The notes beneath the pieces are model-generated. The model did not search any database, was not told where the DNA came from, and saw only the letters and a list, made by a program, of their open reading frames with translations. Shown here in pieces: positions 26,167 to 34,594 of a stretch of 64,000 bases of DNA (the stretch's first letter is position 1; every line of letters begins with the position of its first letter). Both the position numbers and the translations under genes were made by a program. Source of the DNA: Orenia marismortui DSM 5156 (lineage in GTDB: Bacteria; Bacillota; Halanaerobiia; Halobacteroidales; Halobacteroidaceae); assembly GCF_000379025.1 (NCBI RefSeq), contig NZ_KB900617.1:1202017-1266016 (forward strand). The letters are read 5' to 3'.

Positions 26167-26670
26167 ATGGCTAAAATTTTAATTGTTCTAAATGAAAGAA
26201 TGTTATATCTATATCAAAATAATAAGATTATCTCATCTTTCCCTGTAGCAATTGGAAAAGAAAGTACACCTACACCAACAGGTAATTTTTCCATTATTAA
26301 TAAGACTAAAAATCCATATAATAAAGCACTAGGTAGTAGATGGATGCAATTCACCCATAAAATGCACGGAATCCATGGTACTAATAAACCTTGGTTAATT
26401 GGTCAAGCAGTTTCTCATGGTTGTGTCAGGATGTATAATAAAGATGCAGAGTTTGTTTATAAGCGAATTGACATTGGAACACCTGTTGAAATTAAATATA
26501 ATCATAATAATTCTAGAGGATTTCTGTATTATACTGTCAAAAATGGAGATACTCTTTATAAGATTGCTAAAAATCATAATACAACTGTTAATAAATTACT
26601 AAAAATTAATAAACAGATTAAAAATAAAAACTCTATTTATCCTGGACAGCTAATTAAAATACCTGATTGA
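26167..26670 (+). CDS. L,D-transpeptidase (YkuD) with C-terminal LysM
   Basis: 167 aa. Residues ~3-105 are a YkuD catalytic domain with HGIHGTNKPWLIGQAVSHGCVRM (catalytic Cys ~86, His upstream); residues ~120-167 are one LysM domain (YTVKNGDTLYKIAKNHNTTV). YkuD enzymes form 3-3 cross-links in peptidoglycan, and LysM binds the glycan. No signal peptide is visible: the protein begins MAKILIVLNERMLYLYQNN, directly with the first beta strand. That points to mother-cell action on the spore surface or cortex rather than secretion, as for some spore-associated YkuD proteins. The ribosome site is AAAGGAGGT. Confidence 0.87.
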   Translation: MAKILIVLNERMLYLYQNNKIISSFPVAIGKESTPTPTGNFSIINKTKNPYNKALGSRWMQFTHKMHGIHGTNKPWLIGQAVSHGCVRMYNKDAEFVYKRIDIGTPVEIKYNHNNSRGFLYYTVKNGDTLYKIAKNHNTTVNKLLKINKQIKNKNSIYPGQLIKIPD

Positions 26671-26733
26671 TACTGTACTTCTGATGGATTAAAGAGTATA
26701 ATTATGTATATAATAATAGTTGAGGTGATATAT

Positions 26734-28410
26734 ATGATTAAAAAACCTGAACTCTCTATTATCCCTTTGGGCGGTAGAGGGGAAATCGGAAATAATATGA
26801 TGTTGATCGAATACAACAATGAAATTTTAATCTTAGATTGTGGTATTATGTTTCCAACAGAAGATATGCTTGGAATAGATCTAGTAATGCCAGATATATC
26901 TTATCTTATAAAGAACAAAGATAGAATAAAGGCAATGTTGATTAGCCATGGACATGAAGACCATATTGGAGCAATCCCTTACTTTTTACGAGAGATAAGT
27001 AATATCCCAATTTACGGCACAAAATTGACTATCGGAATGATCAAAAAGAAACTAGAAGAAAATCGTCTATTAAAAGAAGCTAAACTAAGAGAAATATCTG
27101 CCGGAGAAGAAATATCTTTAAATCCTTTCCAAATAAAATTTGTTAAAGTAAACCATAGTATTCCTGATGCAGTTGCCATGGGGATTAAAACTCCTTCAGG
27201 TACTATAGTCTATACCGGAGATTTTAAATTTGACCAAACTCCGATTAATGAAGAACCTACAGATTTTAATGGTTTAACTAAACTAGGAGAAGAAGGTGTG
27301 CTTGCCCTATTATCAGATAGTACTAATGCTGAACATAAAGGATATTCTATATCTGAAAGAGTTGTAGAAGAAAATATTAATGGGATCTTTGAGAAAGCTA
27401 AAGGGCGGATTATTGTAGCTACTTTCTCATCTCACTTAGATAGATTACAACAGATTATTAATGCAGCCTACAAAACTGGTCGTAAGATAGCAATCTCTGG
27501 CCGCAGTATGATTGCTAATACCAAAATTGCTAAAGAATTAGGTTACTTAAACTTTCCTGATGATATGTTAGTGGAAATTAGAAAAGCTAATAATCTTCCT
27601 GATCATAAAATTGTCTATATGATGACTGGTAGCCAAGGAGAAACAATGGCTTCTTTAACTAGAATTTCCCGAGGAGATCATAGACAAATTAACCTTCATA
27701 AAGGTGATACTGTTCTATTATCAGCAACTCCTATCCCAGGAAATGAAAGGTCTGTAGGCGAAACAATTAATAAACTCTTTGAAAAAGGAGCCAAAGTAAT
27801 CTATGGAAGAGAGTTAGATGTACACGTATCTGGGCATGCTTATCAAGAAGAACTAAAGATGATGATTAATATGATTAAACCAAAATATTTTGTACCAGTA
27901 CATGGTGAATATCGTCATCTTTATCACCATTCTACCTTAGCCCAAGAAGTAGGCATCCCAGAAGAGAATATCTTCATTGCTAAAAATGGTAGTAGATTAA
28001 ATGTTAGCGAAGATAAAGCCTATTTTGCTTCTTCTATTTCAACTGGTAAAGTTTTAATTGATGGTACAGGTATTGGTGATGTAGGTAATATAGTACTAAG
28101 AGATCGTAGAATTCTATCAGAACATGGTATTATAATTGTAGTTGTTACAATTGAAAGTAAAACAGGAAAGGTATTAGCAGGTCCTGATATTATCTCTCGT
28201 GGCTTTGTTTATATGAAGGAGTCACAAGAGTTAATTGAAGAAGCTAAAAGCCGATTAACTAAAGCCTTAGATGAATGTCAAGAGAAAAATATTACAGATT
28301 GGTCTACTCTAAAAACCAAAATTAAAGATCCTTTAAGAGACTTTATCTATAATGAAACTCGTAGAAATCCAATGATTATGCCAATCATTATGGAAGTTCC
28401 AAACAAATAA
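26734..28410 (+). CDS. rnjA: Ribonuclease J
   Basis: 558 aa from the ATG at 26734, chosen because GAGGTGA lies 6 nt upstream; the longer start at 26704 has none. It is a beta-lactamase-fold (beta-CASP) ribonuclease with the zinc motif SHGHEDHIGA, GDFKFD and the beta-CASP motifs (FSSHLDRLQQ, MTGSQGE, HVSGHA), then the C-terminal dimer domain. It performs 5'-3' exonucleolytic and endonucleolytic mRNA decay and 16S maturation. rnjA versus rnjB cannot be decided from one copy. It shares the plus strand with the L,D-transpeptidase gene 60 nt upstream. A palindromic terminator follows. Confidence 0.93.
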   Translation: MIKKPELSIIPLGGRGEIGNNMMLIEYNNEILILDCGIMFPTEDMLGIDLVMPDISYLIKNKDRIKAMLISHGHEDHIGAIPYFLREISNIPIYGTKLTIGMIKKKLEENRLLKEAKLREISAGEEISLNPFQIKFVKVNHSIPDAVAMGIKTPSGTIVYTGDFKFDQTPINEEPTDFNGLTKLGEEGVLALLSDSTNAEHKGYSISERVVEENINGIFEKAKGRIIVATFSSHLDRLQQIINAAYKTGRKIAISGRSMIANTKIAKELGYLNFPDDMLVEIRKANNLPDHKIVYMMTGSQGETMASLTRISRGDHRQINLHKGDTVLLSATPIPGNERSVGETINKLFEKGAKVIYGRELDVHVSGHAYQEELKMMINMIKPKYFVPVHGEYRHLYHHSTLAQEVGIPEENIFIAKNGSRLNVSEDKAYFASSISTGKVLIDGTGIGDVGNIVLRDRRILSEHGIIIVVVTIESKTGKVLAGPDIISRGFVYMKESQELIEEAKSRLTKALDECQEKNITDWSTLKTKIKDPLRDFIYNETRRNPMIMPIIMEVPNK

Positions 28411-28442
28411 AAAAAGCTGTAGGATTAATCCTACAGCTTTTT
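28411..28442. terminator. Two-way terminator between rnj and the SPOCS-LysM gene
   Basis: Perfect palindrome aaaaagctgtaggatt/aatcctacagcttttt directly after the rnj stop and before the convergent gene's stop. Confidence 0.85.
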
Positions 28443-28444
28443 AT

Positions 28445-30094
28445 CTATCCTCTAGGTCCATCGATTATACATCTTGGTATAATTAACTTCTGACCTATTT
28501 CTAAAACATCTGGATTAGAAATATCATTAGCTTCTACAATTGCATCTACTGTTGTTCTATAGCGGCGTGCAATTTTGTATAAAGTATCACCTGGTTGAAC
28601 TACATAAATAACTCTTGAAGGACGTTCACATTCATCTTGATCAACAACAGGAGATACCACTACTATATCTGTTACAATAGTGAGCTGTCTAAAGTTGGTA
28701 ACCTTAGCAAATTTACTTAAAGTAACCACTAAATCTACAGTCCTAGAACTAGTTCTAGTAGCTCTAACTTTTTTGATGATTACATCCTTGTAACAAGACA
28801 TTCCTGCTTCTGCTTCAGGAATATTTACAAAGTTATCAAAGGATCTCTCATCATGGAAGTAATGAACTGGTTGATCATCATATTCTTCTGGATCTAAATC
28901 AGGAGTTGGTGCTGCTACATAAAGAATTCCACCCTTGATATTACCTGTAATTAAAACTCCACCATCTTCTACTTCGCAAGCTACATCCTCTAATTGAGCA
29001 CTAGCTTCTAAAATTCCACCTTCCTCAATATTAGGTTTATTAGTTGGTACAATAAGTTCTTTAGTCACAGTTTCACCAACTGTATTCTCACCTATTACTT
29101 CTTCTACTCTAAGCAAGGCTTCTTCAACTTCAACTCTATCACTATCAATTCCAGTAACAACCATAATCTGGCGTGGCTCTAAAACTTTAACGAAAATTTC
29201 CACTACAGCTCTTACCTCTACTACTTTAGCCTCTCCTGCATCATTTTCTCTAACAGTATAATCCCATCTTTTAACATTAATATTAGTATAGGTTGTCATA
29301 CCTTCTTCTGCTCCAGGAAGATCAACCACTTCACTAATATCAAAAGTTCCTTCAGCAAAATGTACTGGTTGATTATCTTCTAAAGCTACATACATAATAC
29401 CAGCTTGGAATTCACCATCAACAATAACACCACCATCTGTAACAGTAGCAGTTTCATTCTCTACTAATCCTCCAGTGACCTTGAGAATCCTTTCGATTTC
29501 TGGCTTATTTGCTGGTACATCTAAAATCCCCTCTACAACAACACTATAGGTATCCTCAGCAATTACATTTTCAATCCTCAATAATTCCTTCTCAACCAAC
29601 TCTTTACGTATTCCTGTGACATCACTGATAATAGTTATCTGGCGATAATCCAATACTTTGACAAACTTTTTAAGAACTACTGTAACATCTACAATTCTAT
29701 TTTCATCGGGATCAAAACTATAACTAGCTCTGATAATATCTACATCGACATATGCACTCATATCTTCTTCTGCTTCTGGAATGTCAACAAAGTTAGGAAT
29801 TTCTATTTGGTCATGGAAATAATGTACTGGCTGATCATCATATTCTTCTGGATCTAAATCAGGAGTTGGTGCTGCTACATACATTACCCCAACTTCAATT
29901 GTAGTAAGAATGTCTACTCCACCATCTTCTACAGTATAATCTACATTTACTACCTCAGTATTAACTTCTAATACACGCTCTATATTTGGTTTCTCACCTG
30001 GAACTTCAAGCTCTCTAGTCTGGGATTCTCTTACTGTATCTTCTCCAATTACATATTCAACTCTAACTTGTTCCTCTTTGAAATTAATTGCCAT
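28445..30094 (-). CDS. Triple-SPOCS (DUF3794) protein with C-terminal LysM, SipL-like
   Basis: 549 aa from the ATG at 30094 (GGAAGGAGGA site). Three SPOCS/DUF3794 repeats cover ~1-160, ~165-320 and ~325-480. Each contains an almost identical block such as EYDDQPVHYFHD...NF(V)xIPEAExxM and ends with a KFxKVxxxRQxTIVTD strand. A LysM domain (YVVQPGDTLYKIARRYRTTV) closes the protein. This is the layout of C. difficile SipL, which joins SpoIVA to the coat layer around the forespore. A spore-coat or cortex-interface role is inferred. A sigma-E-like -10 (CATATATT) lies upstream of the start. Confidence 0.82.
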   Translation of the reverse strand: MAINFKEEQVRVEYVIGEDTVRESQTRELEVPGEKPNIERVLEVNTEVVNVDYTVEDGGVDILTTIEVGVMYVAAPTPDLDPEEYDDQPVHYFHDQIEIPNFVDIPEAEEDMSAYVDVDIIRASYSFDPDENRIVDVTVVLKKFVKVLDYRQITIISDVTGIRKELVEKELLRIENVIAEDTYSVVVEGILDVPANKPEIERILKVTGGLVENETATVTDGGVIVDGEFQAGIMYVALEDNQPVHFAEGTFDISEVVDLPGAEEGMTTYTNINVKRWDYTVRENDAGEAKVVEVRAVVEIFVKVLEPRQIMVVTGIDSDRVEVEEALLRVEEVIGENTVGETVTKELIVPTNKPNIEEGGILEASAQLEDVACEVEDGGVLITGNIKGGILYVAAPTPDLDPEEYDDQPVHYFHDERSFDNFVNIPEAEAGMSCYKDVIIKKVRATRTSSRTVDLVVTLSKFAKVTNFRQLTIVTDIVVVSPVVDQDECERPSRVIYVVQPGDTLYKIARRYRTTVDAIVEANDISNPDVLEIGQKLIIPRCIIDGPRG

Positions 30095-30237
30095 CTTATT
30101 CCTCCTTCCTTTTACTAAACTACCTTCATTTATAAATATATGCGACACAATTAAAAATGTGCATAATAGCAACTTACAATTATTGGATAATAGTATCTTG
30201 ATAAATATTCATATACATATAATAAGGAGGTGATTTT

Positions 30238-30642
30238 ATGACTTTAGGGTATCCTGATGAAATATTACCATATCCAGCAGTTGAATATATTCCCCTTGAT
30301 ATTGATACAAAATTATTTAAAACAAATTTAAATAATAAACATAAAACCAAACTATACATCTTTAATAACCCTAACGATGCCACCAATATATTAAATAATT
30401 TTAATATCAACTATAATCTCAATAATATATCTTTTTCTAATAATTTATTAATACTATTAATAGGTTTAAAAGCAGAAGATATTTATTATCGCGGCTATAA
30501 TGTACAGATAATTGGCAATCCAATACCTAATAGTTGTCATTTATTTACTATAACCAATAAATATTTTTATAAAGATAAGTTAGTATTTAACTTTTTTACT
30601 TCTGATGGAGAAAAAATAATATCAGAGAGCTACCAATTATAA
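30238..30642 (+). CDS. Conserved-looking hypothetical protein
   Basis: 134 aa, not recognised. It has an excellent ribosome site (AAGGAGGTGA, 5-6 nt before ATG). The sequence is rich in Asn and Ile with hydrophobic strands (LLILLIGLKAEDIYYRGYNVQII) and looks like a small beta-rich soluble protein with no signal peptide. The last codons and the stop form one arm of a 44-bp palindrome that acts as the terminator. It is divergent from the SPOCS-LysM gene, so a sporulation role is possible but not shown. Confidence 0.65.
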   Translation: MTLGYPDEILPYPAVEYIPLDIDTKLFKTNLNNKHKTKLYIFNNPNDATNILNNFNINYNLNNISFSNNLLILLIGLKAEDIYYRGYNVQIIGNPIPNSCHLFTITNKYFYKDKLVFNFFTSDGEKIISESYQL

Positions 30643-30661
30643 TTGGTAGCTCTCTGATATT
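30618..30661. terminator. 44-bp perfect palindrome over the stop codon
   Basis: aatatcagagagctaccaat runs into ta/ta and the exact complement follows. It spans the last six codons and stop of the plus-strand gene and faces the convergent gene at 30710. There is no long U-run, so termination may rely on stem strength. Confidence 0.65.
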
Positions 30662-30709
30662 AAATCCAAATAAAATATATCTATCTAAGTTAAAAATATT
30701 ATATTTTAA

Positions 30710-31099
30710 CTACCCTATATAAATAGCAGGATTTATATCTATCTTATTTCTTCCTATTTCTTCACCTGCTAATGTAATAACCCCTTCACTTGTCTTTGGA
30801 GTGAATTGTTTATTTGCAATAAGCTTACTAATATCAAATAATAATATAAATTCTCCATCATCACTATTTCCAATATGAGAAGGGCTTACCCCTTTTCCCA
30901 AAACCTTATCTCCATGCCTTTCAACTCCAAAAAATCTAATCTCTTTGTAATCGATATCATAGTCATTAACCATAATAGATAAATAACCTGGAATCTGTTC
31001 TTGAGCAGAATTAAATAAATAAGCAATTTGAATATTAATTTCTTTTCTCATTCTTAATTCATACTTTTTAGGTAACTTAATTGGTCTTAACAATTCCAT
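30710..31099 (-). CDS. Hypothetical protein
   Basis: 129 aa, not recognised. The ATG follows GGGAGG. It has a mixed alpha/beta composition with no signal peptide or membrane helix. Possible secondary-structure strands include GYLSIMVNDYDI and EFILLFDISKLI. The sequence upstream to 31369 holds no further gene, and the IS256 element begins at 31370. Context (spore-related genes on both sides) hints at sporulation, but nothing in the sequence itself shows a function. Confidence 0.6.
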   Translation of the reverse strand: MELLRPIKLPKKYELRMRKEINIQIAYLFNSAQEQIPGYLSIMVNDYDIDYKEIRFFGVERHGDKVLGKGVSPSHIGNSDDGEFILLFDISKLIANKQFTPKTSEGVITLAGEEIGRNKIDINPAIYIG

Positions 31100-31369
31100 T
31101 CTATATCCTCCCTATTAATTCTTTTTAATTTAAAAAATCAGCTATATTATTATAAAAAACTTAATTTATAATTATAGAGCAATCTTAAAGGCCAACTATT
31201 TATTATATTAGTTAACCTAATATTTTGTTAATACCAGACTTACTTAACCATCATAAATTCTTTTATATTATTAATAATATGTCTATAGATAATAGAATAT
31301 AATCAATTATAAAAATAAATTAATCCCCAATTATTATCATTCTAAAAACTATCTCTGTTCAAATAAATT

Positions 31370-32732
31370 GATGATGTCAAATGTTTTGTGTAAATAGATT
31401 TAAGAAATCATTGGTATCTCTCTTTAAAAAGTTGAATAATGTCATCCTTAGCTTGCAAAAAACCTTTCATTCGTCGTTGAGACCAACGGTCATTATAATT
31501 AATAACTGTAAGATAAACTAATTTTTCTGCTGCTGTTATATTTGGTAAACTATTGGTGGGTTTAAGTCTTTTCTTAATTTCTTTATTAGTTCTTTCAATC
31601 CAGTTTGTAGTATATATAGATTTTCTAATGGATTCTGGATATTTATAAAAAGCTAAAAGATCATATTTATCATCTAACCAACTATCAGTTACTTCTGGAT
31701 AAATTGATTGCCACTTAGCTATAAACTCATTTAAAGCTTTTTCAGCTTGCTCTAGAGTCAAAGCTTTATAAATAGGCTTTAAATCATCCATAATATCTTC
31801 TAGATGCTTTTTACGAACCTTTGAAGCAGTATTGCGTAATTTATGAACTACACACCTTTGGATATCAGCTTTAGGAAATACTTTTAAAAATGCATCTCTT
31901 AAGCCTGGTAGACCATCAATAACACCAAGTAATACTTGTTGAACACCTCTAGATTTTAATTTAGATAATTGTTCTTCCCAAACACTAGCAGATTCAGTAG
32001 GTGCTATATAAAAATCAAGGATTTCTCTATATCCTTCTTCATCAATGCCTATAATAACATAGATTGATTCATTATCTACATGGTCACGACGAACTTTAAC
32101 ACTTGTTCCATCAATAAAAATTACACTATAACGTTCTTTCAACTTTCTATTACGCCATTTTTCAATTTCTTCAATGGCAATGTCAGTTATATTGCTAATA
32201 GTAGACGGTGAATAATGATGACCATACATTTTTTCAATAACATCAGCAATATCTCTAGTCGAAAGCCCTCTAGCGTACATCATTACAATCATCTCTTCTA
32301 AGAGTTGATCACGTGTTTGATGAGGTTGAAAAAGAGCAGTATTAAATTCACCATTACGATCTCTAGGTATATTTAAGTTTTCAATTTTACCGTATTTAGT
32401 GTGAAGACCACGATTATATGAACCATTACGACTATTTCCTGAATTATTACCTTTAGTGTTGTATTTTTGATAGCCTAGAAATTCAGTAATTTCACTTTGA
32501 AGTAATAGTTCTAAAAAGTTTTTAATTAAATTTAATAAAAGACTGTCTAAGTTGTTATCTAAATTTTCTTGACCTGATAATAGATTTTCTATTATACTAT
32601 TCATAGGGAATCCTCCTTAAGGTTGAGTTTTGTTTGGGATAACAATTATTTCAACCATTTTAAAGAGGATTCCTTTTTCTGTTTTAATTCTTAATGTCCT
32701 CAGGACATTTACACACAATATTGTACACTATC
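31370..32732 (-). mobile_element. IS256-family insertion sequence
   Basis: One transposase gene flanked by 26-bp inverted repeats (31370-31395 and 32707-32732) that agree at 20 of 26 positions. Each ends in GTGTAAAT on its inner side. Just outside are AATAAATT on the left and AATAAATC on the right, an 8-bp target duplication with one mismatch, the length usual for IS256. The element is complete, intergenic and breaks no gene. Confidence 0.9.
31408..32604 (-). CDS. IS256-family (mutator-type) transposase
   Basis: 398 aa, full length. It has the DDE-type core of the mutator family: VIFIDGTSVKVRRD (first Asp), LGVIDGLPGLRDAFLKVFP (second Asp) and the late TTNWIERTNKEIKKRLKPTNSLPN (Glu). The N-terminal DNA-binding part includes YNRGLHTKYGKIENLNIPRDRNGEF. 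The start has a GGAGGA-like site. It looks intact and active. Confidence 0.95.
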   Translation of the reverse strand: MNSIIENLLSGQENLDNNLDSLLLNLIKNFLELLLQSEITEFLGYQKYNTKGNNSGNSRNGSYNRGLHTKYGKIENLNIPRDRNGEFNTALFQPHQTRDQLLEEMIVMMYARGLSTRDIADVIEKMYGHHYSPSTISNITDIAIEEIEKWRNRKLKERYSVIFIDGTSVKVRRDHVDNESIYVIIGIDEEGYREILDFYIAPTESASVWEEQLSKLKSRGVQQVLLGVIDGLPGLRDAFLKVFPKADIQRCVVHKLRNTASKVRKKHLEDIMDDLKPIYKALTLEQAEKALNEFIAKWQSIYPEVTDSWLDDKYDLLAFYKYPESIRKSIYTTNWIERTNKEIKKRLKPTNSLPNITAAEKLVYLTVINYNDRWSQRRMKGFLQAKDDIIQLFKERYQ

Positions 32733-32767
32733 AATAAATCCTTTCTTTAATCTAAGTTAACAAAATA

Positions 32768-32798
32768 AAATGAGTTATCTTAAAAAGATAACTCATTT
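32768..32798 (-). terminator. Terminator of the CRDREEDR-repeat gene
   Basis: Hairpin atgagttatct-taaaa-agataactcat with a T-rich 3' side on the minus strand. Confidence 0.7.
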
Positions 32799-32842
32799 CT
32801 ATCAAATATTAAGAAACTTATATTATTATTTATCAATTATAT

Positions 32843-33448
32843 CTAACAATCATCTCTAGGAACAACTATAGCAGCTATACTCTTAATTGGAATAATAATC
32901 TTATTACAAAACTCCCCTTCACAAACTACTAAAATAATAAACTTGTTATCTACTACCTTACATAAACAGCCAGTCTGTGCACAACAACAATCTACACCAT
33001 CACATGCTCCTCCAGATTTAAGAATTATAGTGACTAACTGATCATCAAGTGATAATCGCTTTAATCTCCCTATCAATTTATAACCGTCTTTTTGGTCTCT
33101 ACATCTATCTTCTTCTCTGTCTCTACATCTATCTTCTTCTCTGTCTCTGCATCTATCTTCTTCTCTGTCTCTGCATCTATCTTCTTCTCTGTCTCTACAT
33201 CTATCTTCTTCTCTGTCTCTACATCTATCTTCTTCTCTGTCTCTACATCTATCTTCTTCTCTGTCTCTACATCTATCTTCTTCTCTGTCTCTGCATCTAT
33301 CTTCTTCTCTGTCTCTACATCTCTTTTTATCCTTTTTCTTCATCTTCTTATCTCTCATTCTTTTCATCATTTCTTTCTTCTTTTCTTTTATCTTTTCCAT
33401 TAAATCTTTCTTCTTTTTCTTCTTCCTTTTCTTGAATCTTCTACACAT
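32843..33448 (-). CDS. Repeat protein (9 x CRDREEDR) with C-terminal CCC/Sm-like domain
   Basis: 201 aa. A very basic N-terminus (KKRKKKKKK) leads into nine tandem CRDREEDR repeats (~44-115) and then the array's shared domain: VTIILKSGGACDGVDCCCAQ...IIIPIKSIAAIVV. The repeats put one Cys every eight residues in an Arg/Asp/Glu-rich rod, well suited to disulfide cross-linking. The domain is shared with five genes at 33654-38258. The ribosome site is AAAGGAGGT. Promoter: AAC-N17-CATATTATG, sigma-K type. Likely a spore-coat or exosporium protein; no published name is known to me. Confidence 0.8.
   Translation of the reverse strand: MCRRFKKRKKKKKKDLMEKIKEKKKEMMKRMRDKKMKKKDKKRCRDREEDRCRDREEDRCRDREEDRCRDREEDRCRDREEDRCRDREEDRCRDREEDRCRDREEDRCRDREEDRCRDQKDGYKLIGRLKRLSLDDQLVTIILKSGGACDGVDCCCAQTGCLCKVVDNKFIILVVCEGEFCNKIIIPIKSIAAIVVPRDDC
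33102..33317. repeat. Nine tandem 24-bp coding repeats
   Basis: Unit on the plus strand: catctatcttcttctctg then tctcta. Copies differ only at one position (acatct or gcatct), a synonymous Cys-codon change. The near identity suggests recent expansion or ongoing homogenisation, and the locus is expected to vary in length between strains. Confidence 0.9.
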
Positions 33449-33478
33449 ATACTTACCTCCTTTCTTGATTAACTACTA

Positions 33479-33507
33479 CATAATATGGAAAATTATTATA
33501 AAGTGTT
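33479..33507 (-). promoter_or_regulatory. Sigma-K type promoter (unit 32843-33448)
   Basis: AAC with AC at 33505-33506, 17-bp spacer, CATATTATG (33479-33487). Fits AC-N17-CATANNNT(A/G). Confidence 0.75.
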
Positions 33508-33603
33508 AAATAAATATTTAATAAAACTTTAATTTACCAAAAATGATTTATTAAACTCTTTGATTTACTTTCTTTAAATATTCAATATATGCCCTTAAAC
33601 ATA

Positions 33604-33630
33604 AAAACACCTCAGCTCTAGAGGTATAAT
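33604..33630 (-). terminator. Terminator of the 33654 gene
   Basis: Minus-strand stem ACCTC-tagagctg-AGGT-type hairpin followed by GTTTTTATG, just after the stop codon. Confidence 0.6.
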
Positions 33631-33653
33631 AACAAAAACTAAATATTAAGCAT

Positions 33654-34499
33654 TTATAGTACCTTTAAATGCTGTGATTCATCTTTATCTGAATTATCTT
33701 TTAAATCATCAGCTTGATTATCCATTTCATTTACCTTATCTAAATCATAATCTGAACTTTTAATTTTTTCAGCAGCTGGTGCATCTACCTCTTTTTCATC
33801 ATTATGAACATCTTTTTCTACTTCTTCTAAATGATCATTAATGCTCTGTTCTGTTAATTCACTTTTAGTATCTATTCCCTTCTGGTCATCTTTCTTCTTT
33901 CTTTTATTATTGTCACTAGATAATTTAATAGCTGATATTTTATCAATAGGTATTTTAATTTTATCTCCTTCATCAACTATGATAATAAAATCATTGTAAA
34001 CACCACATAATATTCCAGAAATCTCACAACATTCACTCCCTGATACAATAATAACATCTATGTAATCGAAGTTTTTCCAATGTATATCTAATTCTTCTTT
34101 GAAAAGCTTACTCTTTTTACTTATATTTATATTTTTAGTTTCAACTTCTCCATTTTCTAAATCAGCTAACTCATTACTAATAAATTCTTTAAGTTCACTT
34201 TTAATATTTTCTACTTCTTTTTTGCTCACCTTTTCTTTCTCCCTTCTAAATTTTCTCCTATTTGTACCTAAACTATTTTTTGAATTTGAACTATTAGTCA
34301 ATTCATTTAAAGTATTTAATAAGTCTATAACTTCTTTCTCTGTAATTCTAACTTTATTATTCCTAGAAAAACTATTCAACGATGGAATAGGGGAATTAGA
34401 GCTTGATTTAGATTTATTATTTATTAAATCCATCATGATTTCTTCTAATAAACCTTCTAATTCCTCCGCTTCCTTTAAATCCAATTCCATAATTGTCAC
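33654..34499 (-). CDS. Diverged, extended member of the Sm-like/CCC array
   Basis: 281 aa. A low-complexity, Glu/Lys/Ser-rich N-terminus (~1-140) contains an NNKSKSSSNSPIPSLNS stretch. The array domain follows at ~143-195 in degenerate form (YIDVIIVSGSECCEISGILC...KIKIPIDKISAIKLS), with two Cys in place of CCCA. A long acidic tail ends the protein. The start ATG has GAGGTGA. Its promoter AAC-N17-CATAATATA is intact although the group II intron begins 1 nt beyond it. Spore-envelope role inferred from domain, promoter and position. Confidence 0.7.
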   Translation of the reverse strand: MTIMELDLKEAEELEGLLEEIMMDLINNKSKSSSNSPIPSLNSFSRNNKVRITEKEVIDLLNTLNELTNSSNSKNSLGTNRRKFRREKEKVSKKEVENIKSELKEFISNELADLENGEVETKNINISKKSKLFKEELDIHWKNFDYIDVIIVSGSECCEISGILCGVYNDFIIIVDEGDKIKIPIDKISAIKLSSDNNKRKKKDDQKGIDTKSELTEQSINDHLEEVEKDVHNDEKEVDAPAAEKIKSSDYDLDKVNEMDNQADDLKDNSDKDESQHLKVL

Positions 34500-34564
34500 C
34501 TCTTTAAAATAAGTTAATAATTCTAAAAAATAATTTTTAACCTTGAAAACAACTCATAATATTT

Positions 34565-34593
34565 TATATTATGTAATGCAATTATAATCTGTT
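34565..34593 (-). promoter_or_regulatory. Sigma-K type promoter (unit 33654-34499)
   Basis: AAC (AC at 34591-34592), 17-bp spacer, CATAATATA (34565-34573). It abuts the group II intron end at 34595. Confidence 0.75.
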
Positions 34594-34594
34594 A

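Noticed and set aside
30180..30410. Minus-strand ORF of 76 codons with hydrophobic start
   Set aside because: It overlaps the plus-strand gene at 30238, which has an excellent ribosome site; the minus frame has none.
33102..33317. CRISPR-like regular repeats
   Set aside because: The 24-bp units are directly adjacent without spacers and lie in a coding frame.
33049..33435. Plus-strand ORFs of repeated LYIYLLLC or FFSVSTSI across the 24-bp repeats
   Set aside because: They are antisense shadows of the CRDREEDR repeat gene. The minus frame has the promoter, ribosome site and shared domain.
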